A program made the translations under genes and the position numbers. Below the pieces are notes generated by a model, which did not search any database, had not been told where the DNA came from, and was given only the letters and a program-made list of their open reading frames with translations. Source: JBBRNH01 sp038247465 (GTDB lineage: Bacteria > Bacteroidota > Bacteroidia > Cytophagales > Spirosomataceae). Taken from it: a DNA stretch of 10,674 bases. Location: positions 1 to 10,674 of the forward strand of contig JBBRUV010000160.1 of assembly GCA_038247465.1 (NCBI GenBank), read 5' to 3'. Positions 1 through 6,993 of the stretch are shown piece by piece. Each line of letters opens with the position of its first letter. Position 1 is the stretch's first letter.

Positions 1-272
1 AACAAAAACGCACCGAGCGCAAATATCAGCAATCCGGTAATGATGCCGGTTTTGTAGCCATAGCGTTTCATAAGCAACCCGGCAGGAATGGCCGTAACAA
101 AGTAGCCCACAAAAAACGCCGAATCAATCAGTGATGACTGTAAATCAGTGAGTTGACACGCTTTTTTGAGGTGCGGGATCAGAATCGGATTCAGGTTATG
201 GGCGAATCCCCACAAAAAAAACAGCACCGTTATCAGAATCAGCGGCAGTTGGTACGGGTTTGGTTTAGGCAT
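1..272 (-). CDS. FucP-family MFS sugar/H+ symporter, N-terminal part (cut by window edge)
   Basis: The reverse strand encodes about 90 residues from an ATG at 272 and stays open to the left edge, so roughly the last three quarters of a ~400-residue inner-membrane transporter are missing. Residues 9-30 form a first membrane helix with the motif FFLWGFAHNLNPILIP (18-33). A second helix spans about 49-67 and ends in PAGLLMKRYGYKTG (63-76), the MFS loop 2-3 signature in the form typical of the FucP (fucose/glucose/galactose:H+ symporter) family. A third helix starts near residue 77. By family knowledge it should import a hexose or deoxyhexose with protons; the substrate cannot be read from this fragment. 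As I recall the family, an LND motif is common where this protein has LNP (27-29), which may mark a subfamily. It is divergent from the AraC-type gene at 404, which suggests that gene controls it. Confidence 0.88.
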   Translation of the reverse strand, partial: MPKPNPYQLPLILITVLFFLWGFAHNLNPILIPHLKKACQLTDLQSSLIDSAFFVGYFVTAIPAGLLMKRYGYKTGIITGLLIFALGAFL

Positions 273-283
273 TGTGCGTTTCA

Positions 284-314
284 GGAATAGGAACACAAAG
301 GAATAGAACTATTC
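284..314. promoter_or_regulatory. Candidate operator in the fucP-like/araC-like divergent spacer
   Basis: The spacer 273-403 contains an imperfect direct repeat, GGAATAGGAAC (284-294) and GGAATAGAAC (300-309), 16 bp apart. The second copy is the left arm of a perfect palindrome, GAATAG-AA-CTATTC (301-314). Direct repeats of about this size are usual for AraC-family binding sites, and the site lies 12-42 bp before the transporter start codon. This placement would suit control of the transporter by the neighbouring regulator. I found no convincing pair of Bacteroidota -33/-7 boxes in the spacer on either strand. The rest of it (about 315-403) is AT-rich with no other structure that I recognise. 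Confidence 0.35.
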
Positions 315-403
315 GGGGGGATTTTTTCACCGGATTAGCTATTTTTACCATTATTTTGGCAAACTTTCAGCCATTAAATGCTAAACAACGCCAATCATTA
401 ACC

Positions 404-1270
404 ATGAAGTCTCAACTTCTCCGTGTTCCGATAGGCTCCGAATCGTCGTTCAGCGTCCGGCAGGATGTGGTATTGCATTTTTATGATCGCTGGCATTACC
501 ACCCCGAACTTGAACTGCTACACATCGAACAGGGCAGTGGAACGCAGTTTGTGGGCGATACGATTCAGAATTTTCAGCCGGGCGACGTACTGCTGATTGG
601 TGCCAATCTACCGCACTATTGGCGGTGCGACCAGAAATATTTCGACAATCAGGCCGAGTTATTTGCCCAGGCAACGGTGGTGCATTTCCGGGCTGATTTT
701 TGGGGTGATGCGTTTCTGAAACTGCCCGAAAACCGCGCCATTGCCCAGCTTTTAGACCGCGCCAAACAGGGAATCCATATCAACGGCCTAACGCGCGATG
801 TGGTGGTGAATCAACTGAAAAAAATGCTGAACGCTACCGGAACGCAGCGAATTATTGCCCTCCTGACCATTCTGACGGCGGTGGCCGAATCGCCCGAAAC
901 AACCCTGATTTCAACCACTGATTATCCCGACCAATTCGACGAAGCCGATACCGACCGTATCAACCGGATTTATGCCTACGCCCTGGCAAACTTTCAGCGC
1001 AAGGTTTCTATAGCCGAAGTAGCGGCAGTAGCGAACCTGAGTCCGCACTCGTTTTGTCGGTATTTCAAGTCAAGAAGCCGCAAGCCGTTCTCACAGTTTC
1101 TGCTTGAACTACGGGTTCATCATGCCTGTAAATTGCTCTCTGACAGTCAGTTGAGCATCAGTCAGGTCTGCATGGAGAGCGGATTCAATCAGTTTTCGGG
1201 GTTCAACAAATACTTTAAACAGATCACCGGCAAAAGCCCGATGCAGTACCAGAAACTGCTCAGGAAATGA
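404..1270 (+). CDS. AraC-family transcriptional regulator with N-terminal cupin domain
   Basis: This is a 288-residue DNA-binding regulator. Residues about 20-75 form a cupin sensor domain, with H31, H33, E35 and E37 in the motif HYHPELEL (31-38) and a later G-D pair (60-61). Residues about 183-288 are the AraC DNA-binding domain. Its first helix-turn-helix (about 201-222) contains VSIAEVAAVANLSPHSFCRYF, and its second (about 250-271) contains SISQVCMESGFNQFSGFNKYF, followed by the family ending TGKSPMQYQKLLR. The reading frame is open back to an ATG at 272, but the 44 extra residues do not resemble the family and that start abuts the divergent transporter's start codon. The ATG at 404 gives the usual length and begins MKSQLLRVP. 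The ligand is probably a sugar, and the target probably the divergent FucP-type gene; both are inferences. The gene ends 11 bp from the convergent murF, with no terminator-like hairpin between them. Confidence 0.9.
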   Translation: MKSQLLRVPIGSESSFSVRQDVVLHFYDRWHYHPELELLHIEQGSGTQFVGDTIQNFQPGDVLLIGANLPHYWRCDQKYFDNQAELFAQATVVHFRADFWGDAFLKLPENRAIAQLLDRAKQGIHINGLTRDVVVNQLKKMLNATGTQRIIALLTILTAVAESPETTLISTTDYPDQFDEADTDRINRIYAYALANFQRKVSIAEVAAVANLSPHSFCRYFKSRSRKPFSQFLLELRVHHACKLLSDSQLSISQVCMESGFNQFSGFNKYFKQITGKSPMQYQKLLRK

Positions 1271-1281
1271 ATGACAGATGG

Positions 1282-2583
1282 TCAGATGAACGGCACCACC
1301 GACTCTAAACCCATACCCCGCGAGCCTTTGATGAGGATGTGCGTGTGCTGTTGTGGGTTATCGGCAATCCAGTTATGGAGCGAAAATTTATCCGGGAAAT
1401 AATACGCTTTCGGCAACGCGGGCAGGGCGTAGGCGATGTCTTTCCCGGCCAGAATCACGACATCGAAGTTGCAATCGGCAACGAGTTGGCCGAGGGCCGC
1501 GTGTTCTGCCGGGCTGTCGTCGCCGAGTTCGTACATATCGCCCAAGATCACCAGTTTACGGGTCGCTTTTTGCTGCGAAAATTGCCGGATTGCTGCCTCC
1601 ATTGACGACGGATTGGCGTTGTAGGCATCGAGCAAAATGGTGTTTGTACCTTTCAGAACCATCTGCGAACGATTATTGTCGGGGTTATAATCGGCAACGG
1701 CGTTGTTGGCATTGGCGGCCGATACGCCAAAATACTGTCCGATGGCGAGGGCTGCGGCCATGTTCTCAAAATTATACCGGCCCGGCAAATGGGTTGTTAC
1801 CACCTGATTATCAGCCCCGCGAAAGACCACAACCGGGGCTTCCTGGAGGAGTTCAGGCTCATTGGTTGAGCGATAAAACACCGTTTCGCCGAACGACAGA
1901 ATTGGCCCTTCGCGCTCGATGTGCATCTCCGTCAGGGTTTCATCTTGGGCATTCAGGAATACCGTGCCGCCCGTTTCGGCCAGAAAATCATAGAGTTCGC
2001 CCTTCCCGATTCTGACCCCGGCCAACCCGCCGAAACCCTCGATATGCGCCTTGCCGACGTTGGTAATCAGCCCGTGAGAAGGCTGACAAATGCTACTCAG
2101 CAAAGCAATTTCGCGCTGATGATTCGCGCCCATTTCGATCACGGCGATTTCGTCTTCGTTTGTAATTGACAGCACCGACAATGGTACACCGATGTGATTA
2201 TTCAGATTTCCGTGCGTGGCAAATGTGTTGTATTTCTTGCTCAACACACTGGCAATGAGTTCTTTGGTGGTGGTTTTTCCGTTTGAACCCGTTAGCCCAA
2301 TCACCGGAATGGTGAGCATTTGGCGGTGATGCCGGGCCAAAGCCTGCAAAGCCAGCAGCGAATCATCAACCAGCAAACACCGCGAATCCTGGGCGGCAAT
2401 GGCGGTATCGTCAACAACGGCGTACCGTGCGCCTTGTTCTAATGCTTTGATTGCAAACAGGTTGCCGTCAAACTTGTTGCCCCGCAACGCCACAAACAGA
2501 CAGCCGGGCGTAATTCGGCGGGTATCGGTCGAGATACCGGAGCAGGTCAAAAATTTAGCATAGAGATCGGTGGTTGTTGTCAT
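1282..2583 (-). CDS. murF: UDP-N-acetylmuramoyl-tripeptide--D-alanyl-D-alanine ligase
   Basis: MurF is the cytoplasmic ATP-dependent ligase that joins D-Ala-D-Ala to UDP-MurNAc-tripeptide, the last cytoplasmic step in making the peptidoglycan pentapeptide. At 433 residues it has normal family length. The N-terminal uridine-binding part has STDTRRITPGCLFVALRG (18-35). The Mur ligase ATP loop is TGSNGKTTTKE (98-108), followed by HGNLNNHIGVP (124-134), the Mg-binding IEMGANHQREI (149-159) and TNVGKAHIEGFG (174-185). The C-terminal domain shows RSQ (305-307), DAYNANPSSM (319-328), ILGDMYELG (346-354) and KGSRGMGLE (419-427). The frame is open upstream to an ATG at 2670, but that start would overlap the divergent gene at 2631 and add 29 atypical residues, so the ATG at 2583 is preferred. 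It stands alone here, away from a visible cell-wall cluster. All the key motifs look intact. Confidence 0.96.
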   Translation of the reverse strand: MTTTTDLYAKFLTCSGISTDTRRITPGCLFVALRGNKFDGNLFAIKALEQGARYAVVDDTAIAAQDSRCLLVDDSLLALQALARHHRQMLTIPVIGLTGSNGKTTTKELIASVLSKKYNTFATHGNLNNHIGVPLSVLSITNEDEIAVIEMGANHQREIALLSSICQPSHGLITNVGKAHIEGFGGLAGVRIGKGELYDFLAETGGTVFLNAQDETLTEMHIEREGPILSFGETVFYRSTNEPELLQEAPVVVFRGADNQVVTTHLPGRYNFENMAAALAIGQYFGVSAANANNAVADYNPDNNRSQMVLKGTNTILLDAYNANPSSMEAAIRQFSQQKATRKLVILGDMYELGDDSPAEHAALGQLVADCNFDVVILAGKDIAYALPALPKAYYFPDKFSLHNWIADNPQQHTHILIKGSRGMGLESVVPFI

Positions 2584-2621
2584 GTTTTGGAGAGGTTGTT
2601 CGTTTGTAAGTAACGCAGATT

Positions 2622-2629
2622 CAAAATTA
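2622..2629 (-). promoter_or_regulatory. Possible murF promoter -7 box (Bacteroidota type)
   Basis: The 47-bp spacer 2584-2630 carries, on the reverse strand, TAATTTTG, an exact match to the Bacteroidota -7 consensus TAnnTTTG, 38 nt before the murF ATG. No clear TTTG -33 box lies 17-23 nt upstream of it, so this is a partial match only. If it is used, the promoter's upstream half would lie inside the first codons of the divergent FG-GAP gene. A one-mismatch -7-like sequence for that gene, TTCGTTTG, is at about 2599-2606 on the plus strand. Confidence 0.33.
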
Positions 2630-2630
2630 C

Positions 2631-4835
2631 ATGAAAAACTATCTTTCGCTTTTTTCCTGCCTGTTACCACTCCTCACAACGGCCCAAACGTTCTCATTTC
2701 GGTACGACACGCGCCCGCCGGTTTCGATCAGTAACCGAATCCTGACCAATGCCTGGGCGGGCGGGTTGACGGCGGGGCAGTTTTCGACAATGGACCTGAA
2801 CGGCGATGGCCGCACCGATTTAGTTGTCTTTGACCGGGGCGGCAACAAAGTCAGCACGTTTCTGGCAACCGGCGCGGGCGGGGCCGATGGCTGGCAATAC
2901 GCTCCTGATTATGAACGCCGTTTTCCGGCCATAACCAACTGGATGCTGCTGGCAGATTATGACAATGACGGGCGCAAAGACCTGTTCACGTTTTATCCGG
3001 GCGGGGTGCTGGTGTATCAAAATACCACGCCAAAAAGCAGTTCGGCGGTTAGTTGGAGCCTGACTGCCAACCCTTTGCAACAAAATGGTTTCAACGGCAG
3101 AATTTCGCTCTATGTGGCCCCAACCGATATTCCGGCCATTACCGATCTCGACGATGATGGCGACCTTGACATCTTGGCCGCCGATGTGGGCGGCAGCCGG
3201 GTGCTGTATTATCAGAATACGAGTTTTGATAAAACCGGCAAACCGGGCCTCGATTTTGGGCGCGTTGGCGATTGCTGGGGCGGTTTTGTACCCGGCAACG
3301 GTTGTACCGATTTCACGTTTGACGTGGATTGCCGGGTGTCGGGTGGGCGAGTGGCTGCCCCGAATTTGCGGCCCATGCACTCTGGTAATACCCTGACGCT
3401 GTTTGATGTAACGGGCGACGGACGGAAGGATCTGCTGTATGGTCACGTTTCCTGCACCGACCTCGCCGTGCTGAAAAACACCGGCCCTAACAACGCCAGT
3501 GCTACGTTTACATCGCTCGAACCGGCGTTTTTGGCCCCAAATCCAGTCAATATCACTTCTTTTCCGGCGGCTTTTCTGGAGGATGCCGATGGTGATGGTG
3601 TAAAAGATTTGCTTGTTTCGCCAAACGAAAGCGGTTTAAATGCCCAAACCAGCGATTTACGGGCCAATCACTGGCTCTACCGCAATACCGGCACCAATCA
3701 GAAACCCGTTTTCAACCTGGTGCAAAACGATTTCCTGCAAAACCAGATGATTGAACTGGGGCAGAACACGGCACCGGCCCTCGGCGATTTAGACGGTGAC
3801 GGTGATGCCGATCTGCTCGTCGGCCACCGGGGAAGTTCTGCTGCAACGGGTTTCCGGGCGGGGCTGTGGCATTTTCGGAACATCGGCACGGCCAATGACC
3901 CGAATTTCGATTTGGTCACGACTGATTACCTGAACCTCTCTCAATTGGCCCTGACCGACCTCGTGCCGCAACTTGCCGACGTGGATGGAAACGGGTCAAT
4001 AGATTTGCTACTGACCGGAAACGCCCGCGCAGCCCCTGAAATTCGGGTGTTGTTCAACGCAGCCAGCAAGGGTGCAGCCGTTCAGTTTTCGGCAACAACT
4101 CAAAAACTACCCTTGCCCGCTGGGTTCTTACCTGGTGAATTGCCAACGGTGTTTGACGTGGACAGCGATGGCAAACCTGATTTGCTCGTCGGTAAATCAC
4201 TCGGCAGTGTAGACTATCACCGCAATGTCGGCACGGCCATAAATCCGACGTACCAGCTTCAAAACCAGGCATTTGGTGGATTAAAACTAAACACATTGTC
4301 CCGAACAGCTTCGGTATTAGTGGTGGATTTTAACGGCGATAAAAAATCCGAACTGCTCATGGCCCGGCAGGATGGCTCGTTGCGGCTATATCAGTTTCCG
4401 GCCCAGCCCGATCAAACGGCCACGCTGATTGACTCGCTGCCAGCCCTCGGCCTTCCCGGTGCGAGTCTGATTGCGGCAACCGCCGATTTGTCTGGCGATG
4501 GCCTGTCCGATGTTCTGTTTGGCACCTCGGCGGGCGGGCTTCGGTATGCGTTGAACACGTCCGAAAAAATTGTGATCACAGCCACTACCACCGACGAACC
4601 AACCGCCTGGGCTTTTCCCAACCCAACAGACCGTTACCTCACCATCCGCCCGCCCACCGACGGGCTGGCCGAAGTCATTTCATCGGCGGGGCAGGTGGTG
4701 CTGCCGGGTCAATGGGTTAGGGCGGGTAACGATGTTGGTTTTGATCTGGGCATATTGCCCGACGGGGTATATATTGTGCGAATCACTGCTGAAGGGCGCG
4801 GGCCGATGACGCAGAAAGTTGTGCTATGGAAGTGA
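2631..4835 (+). CDS. Secreted FG-GAP/VCBS repeat protein with T9SS C-terminal sorting domain
   Basis: This 734-residue protein has an N-terminal signal peptide (residues 1 to about 19, MKNYLSLFSCLLPLLTTAQ) and ten calcium-loop motifs of the type D-x-(N/D)-G-D-G-x-x-D-L. They begin at residues 55, 109, 172, 259, 318, 386, 450, 509, 566 and 619. Examples are DLNGDGRTDLVVF and DLDGDGDADLLVG; the one at 566 (DFNGDKKSELL) is degenerate. Spacing of 53-68 residues, with one of 87, suits blades of an FG-GAP/integrin-alpha-like beta-propeller. The longer gap holds three cysteines (215, 225, 234), and a fourth is at 275. The last ~75 residues, with AFPNPTDRYLTI (661-672) and GVYIVRI (712-718), match a type A T9SS sorting domain, so export to the cell surface or medium is expected. 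The precise role is unknown; adhesion or ligand binding is plausible for the fold. It is divergent from murF and convergent with trpA, with 4 bp between the stops. Confidence 0.9.
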   Translation: MKNYLSLFSCLLPLLTTAQTFSFRYDTRPPVSISNRILTNAWAGGLTAGQFSTMDLNGDGRTDLVVFDRGGNKVSTFLATGAGGADGWQYAPDYERRFPAITNWMLLADYDNDGRKDLFTFYPGGVLVYQNTTPKSSSAVSWSLTANPLQQNGFNGRISLYVAPTDIPAITDLDDDGDLDILAADVGGSRVLYYQNTSFDKTGKPGLDFGRVGDCWGGFVPGNGCTDFTFDVDCRVSGGRVAAPNLRPMHSGNTLTLFDVTGDGRKDLLYGHVSCTDLAVLKNTGPNNASATFTSLEPAFLAPNPVNITSFPAAFLEDADGDGVKDLLVSPNESGLNAQTSDLRANHWLYRNTGTNQKPVFNLVQNDFLQNQMIELGQNTAPALGDLDGDGDADLLVGHRGSSAATGFRAGLWHFRNIGTANDPNFDLVTTDYLNLSQLALTDLVPQLADVDGNGSIDLLLTGNARAAPEIRVLFNAASKGAAVQFSATTQKLPLPAGFLPGELPTVFDVDSDGKPDLLVGKSLGSVDYHRNVGTAINPTYQLQNQAFGGLKLNTLSRTASVLVVDFNGDKKSELLMARQDGSLRLYQFPAQPDQTATLIDSLPALGLPGASLIAATADLSGDGLSDVLFGTSAGGLRYALNTSEKIVITATTTDEPTAWAFPNPTDRYLTIRPPTDGLAEVISSAGQVVLPGQWVRAGNDVGFDLGILPDGVYIVRITAEGRGPMTQKVVLWK

Positions 4836-4839
4836 TAAA

Positions 4840-5613
4840 TCAACCCCGCACTGTCTCCACAAATGTCTGAATGCCAGCAGCGTCAGGGCCATTTTCGTGC
4901 AGGTGCCGCACAAACGCGCTGCCCACGATGGCTCCGTTGGCAAACTCACTAACAGCATCAAAGCTCTCGCGGTTGTTGATGCCAAAGCCCACGAGCCGGG
5001 GATTGCGGAGGTTCATGGCGGCAATGCGCTCAAAATAAGCCCGCATCCCGTCGCTGATACCGCTGACCGATCCGGTGATACTGGCCGACGAAACCATGTA
5101 AATAAACCCGTCGGAGACCTCGTCAATGAGTTGGATGCGGTTGTCGGATGTTTGGGGTGTAATCAGAAAAATATTCAGGATACCGTATTCGTCGAAAACC
5201 GATTTGTACTCGGCCACGAACAAATCCATCGGCAGGTCGGGCAGGATAACCCCGTCAATACCAACCTCGCGGCACATCCGGCAGAAGTTTTCTACGCCAA
5301 ACTGCAACACCGGGTTTATGTACCCCATGAGTAATACCGGAACGGTGATTTCTTCCCGAAATCCGGCCAACTGCTCAAACAAAACCCGCAGGCTCATTCC
5401 GTTTTTGAGGGCCGTTTGGTTGCTCTGCTGAATGGTTTCGCCGTCGGCCACCGGGTCAGAATACGGCATCCCGATTTCTACGATGTCGACACCTGCCTCC
5501 TGCAAACCCTGCAACACGGTTCGGGTGTCGGTCAGGGCGGGGAAACCGGCGGTGAAATACAGGTTGAGGAGCCGCTCGGTTTTTTGAGCGAAGAGGTCGG
5601 TAATCCGATTCAT
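4840..5613 (-). CDS. trpA: Tryptophan synthase alpha subunit
   Basis: TrpA cleaves indole-3-glycerol phosphate to indole and glyceraldehyde 3-phosphate, and passes the indole to TrpB through the tunnel of the alpha2-beta2 complex. The 257-residue TIM barrel carries the catalytic pair in VEIGMPYSDPVADG (45-58), where E46 and D57 correspond to E49 and D60 of the enteric enzyme. Further family landmarks are LLMGYINPVLQFG (95-107), DGVILPDLP (about 120-128), the TPQTSDNRI loop region and a phosphate-binding GFGINNRES segment near residues 214-222. The start ATG lies 2 nt after the trpB stop, a usual arrangement that supports coupled synthesis of the two subunits. It is the last gene of the operon. 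Its stop is only 4 bp from that of the convergent FG-GAP gene, and I see no terminator hairpin there, so transcripts from the two sides probably overlap. Confidence 0.97.
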   Translation of the reverse strand: MNRITDLFAQKTERLLNLYFTAGFPALTDTRTVLQGLQEAGVDIVEIGMPYSDPVADGETIQQSNQTALKNGMSLRVLFEQLAGFREEITVPVLLMGYINPVLQFGVENFCRMCREVGIDGVILPDLPMDLFVAEYKSVFDEYGILNIFLITPQTSDNRIQLIDEVSDGFIYMVSSASITGSVSGISDGMRAYFERIAAMNLRNPRLVGFGINNRESFDAVSEFANGAIVGSAFVRHLHENGPDAAGIQTFVETVRG

Positions 5614-5615
5614 AG

Positions 5616-6821
5616 CTATAAATACTTCGTAAACGTGCTTAAATCTTTATCACCCCGGCCAGAGAGACAGACAACGGCCACATCATCAACGCCCAAACCC
5701 AAGCGGGGCAAGGCGGCCAAAGCGTGAGCGGTTTCGAGAGCCGGAATGATGCCTTCGAGTTTACTGAGTTCAAACACGGCGGCCATCGCGTCGTCGTCGG
5801 TAACGGCATAAAACTCGCCCCGGCCCGAATCGTAGAGATGGGCATGAAGCGGACCAATACCGGGGTAATCTAAACCGGCTGATAATGAGTAGGGTTCGGT
5901 CACCTGACCGTCGTCGGTTTGCATCAGGATCGTGCGGCTGCCGTGTAACACGCCGGGCTTACCCAATGCGGTTGTTGCCGCCGAATGACCCGACGACACC
6001 CCCAAACCAGCCGCTTCAACGGCAATGAGCCGTACCGACGGTTCGTCGAGAAAGTGATAAAACGCACCAGCCGCATTGCTGCCGCCACCTACGCAGGCCA
6101 CCACACAGTTGGGCGTTTCGCGGCCCGTTTTCTCCAGTAGTTGCTTACGGATTTCTTCTGAAATGACCGACTGAAACCGCGCCACCATGTCGGGATACGG
6201 GTGGGGCCCGACTACTGAACCAATAATATAGTGTGTATCAACGGGGTTGTTAATCCAGTGGCGCATGGCCTCGTTGGTGGCATCTTTCAGGGTTTGGCTC
6301 CCCGATTTGGCGGGCCGGACGGTTGCGCCGAGCAGCCGCATCCGGTCAACGTTGGGTTTCTGGCGTTCGATGTCAATAGCGCCCATGTAGATGATACACT
6401 CTAAGCCCATCAGCGCACAGACTGTTGCCGTTGCCACACCGTGTTGTCCGGCTCCGGTTTCGGCCACAATACGCTGCTTACCAAGCCGTTTCGCCACCAA
6501 AATTTGCCCGATGGTGTTGTTAATTTTGTGCGCTCCGGTATGGCAGAGGTCTTCGCGTTTCAGATAAATTGTGGCACCAATTTTTTCTGACAACCGCCGG
6601 GCCAGAAACAACGGCGTTGGCCGCCCGACATAATCGGCAAGCAATGCCCGGAACTCAATTTGAAAATCGGGTTCGGCAATAATGTCGAGGTATGTTCGGC
6701 GCAGTTCTTCGACATTGGGGTACAACATTTCGGGGATGAATGCCCCGCCGAAGTTGCCATAGAAGCCTTTATCAGAGACCGAGAATGAAGTTTGGGGTTT
6801 GATTAATAGCGTATTGCTCAT
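5616..6821 (-). CDS. trpB: Tryptophan synthase beta subunit
   Basis: TrpB is the PLP enzyme that condenses indole with L-serine to give L-tryptophan. At 401 residues it is a standard TrpB1-type chain. It opens with the family segment GFYGNFGGAFIPEML (19-33). The Schiff-base lysine is K99 in REDLCHTGAHKINNTIGQ (89-106). The substrate carboxylate loop is ETGAGQHGVA (121-130), with the catalytic glutamate E121. The cofactor phosphate loop is GGGSNA (245-250), and CLSGRGDKD (385-393) closes the active site. All residues expected for activity are present. The ATG at 6821 overlaps the stop of the small upstream gene by 4 nt (ATGA), so trpB translation may depend on ribosomes that have just read that small gene. 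The trpA start follows 2 nt after its stop. Confidence 0.98.
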   Translation of the reverse strand: MSNTLLIKPQTSFSVSDKGFYGNFGGAFIPEMLYPNVEELRRTYLDIIAEPDFQIEFRALLADYVGRPTPLFLARRLSEKIGATIYLKREDLCHTGAHKINNTIGQILVAKRLGKQRIVAETGAGQHGVATATVCALMGLECIIYMGAIDIERQKPNVDRMRLLGATVRPAKSGSQTLKDATNEAMRHWINNPVDTHYIIGSVVGPHPYPDMVARFQSVISEEIRKQLLEKTGRETPNCVVACVGGGSNAAGAFYHFLDEPSVRLIAVEAAGLGVSSGHSAATTALGKPGVLHGSRTILMQTDDGQVTEPYSLSAGLDYPGIGPLHAHLYDSGRGEFYAVTDDDAMAAVFELSKLEGIIPALETAHALAALPRLGLGVDDVAVVCLSGRGDKDLSTFTKYL

Positions 6822-6988
6822 TTAACAGGCTTTTGATTTTTCTGCAAAAAATATAGGTCAGCATTTTTCAGACTTTCACGCGCTTGTGCCACTTTTTTGT
6901 CCACGAATGCCTGAACAGTGGGATGACGAGTGATAAGTACATCCTCACGAATCTTTTCAGTCATTTTTCTTTCGGTTACTATTCGCAT
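6818..6988 (-). CDS. Small basic protein of unknown function (56 aa) overlapping trpB
   Basis: This short reading frame encodes 56 residues, starting MRIVTERKMTEKIREDV and ending LQKNQKPVK. It begins 5 nt after the stop of the 146-residue gene and ends in a 4-nt ATGA overlap with trpB, which is strong positional evidence that it is translated. It has 13 Lys/Arg against 7 Asp/Glu, no signal peptide and no membrane segment. Residues about 24-50 look helical. A second in-frame ATG (at 6964) would give a 48-residue product beginning MTEKIRED and is equally possible. I do not recognise the family. By position it is the partner of the DUF6934-like gene, and the two probably act together. An antitoxin-like or accessory role is only a guess. 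Its DNA is AT-rich like that of its partner and unlike the flanking trp genes. Confidence 0.6.
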   Translation of the reverse strand: MRIVTERKMTEKIREDVLITRHPTVQAFVDKKVAQARESLKNADLYFLQKNQKPVK

Positions 6989-6993
6989 ATCAG

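Noticed and set aside
272..403. Extended N-terminus of the AraC-type gene starting at 272
   Set aside because: The extra 44 residues look like translated spacer and run through the candidate operator; the ATG at 404 gives the normal cupin-AraC start.
1353..2015. Open frame of 220 residues on the plus strand
   Set aside because: It lies wholly inside murF in antisense, is Arg/Pro/Cys-rich and low in family-like motifs, and is explained as a shadow of a G+C-rich coding gene.
2584..2670. Extended N-terminus of MurF starting at 2670
   Set aside because: It would overlap the signal-peptide codons of the divergent gene and adds residues unlike MurF; the ATG at 2583 fits the family.
2631..2690. 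Lipoprotein signal at C10 of the FG-GAP protein
   Set aside because: The cysteine is at residue 10, too early and in mid-hydrophobic core for a lipobox, and the C-terminal sorting domain fits export through signal peptidase I and T9SS.
2820..3446. Open frame of 208 residues on the minus strand
   Set aside because: It is antisense to the FG-GAP gene, and its composition follows from the repeated GAC/GGC-rich calcium-loop codons on the other strand.
4819..5334. Open frame of 171 residues on the plus strand over trpA
   Set aside because: It is antisense to an intact, clearly recognisable trpA and overlaps the end of the FG-GAP gene. No domain or start context supports it.
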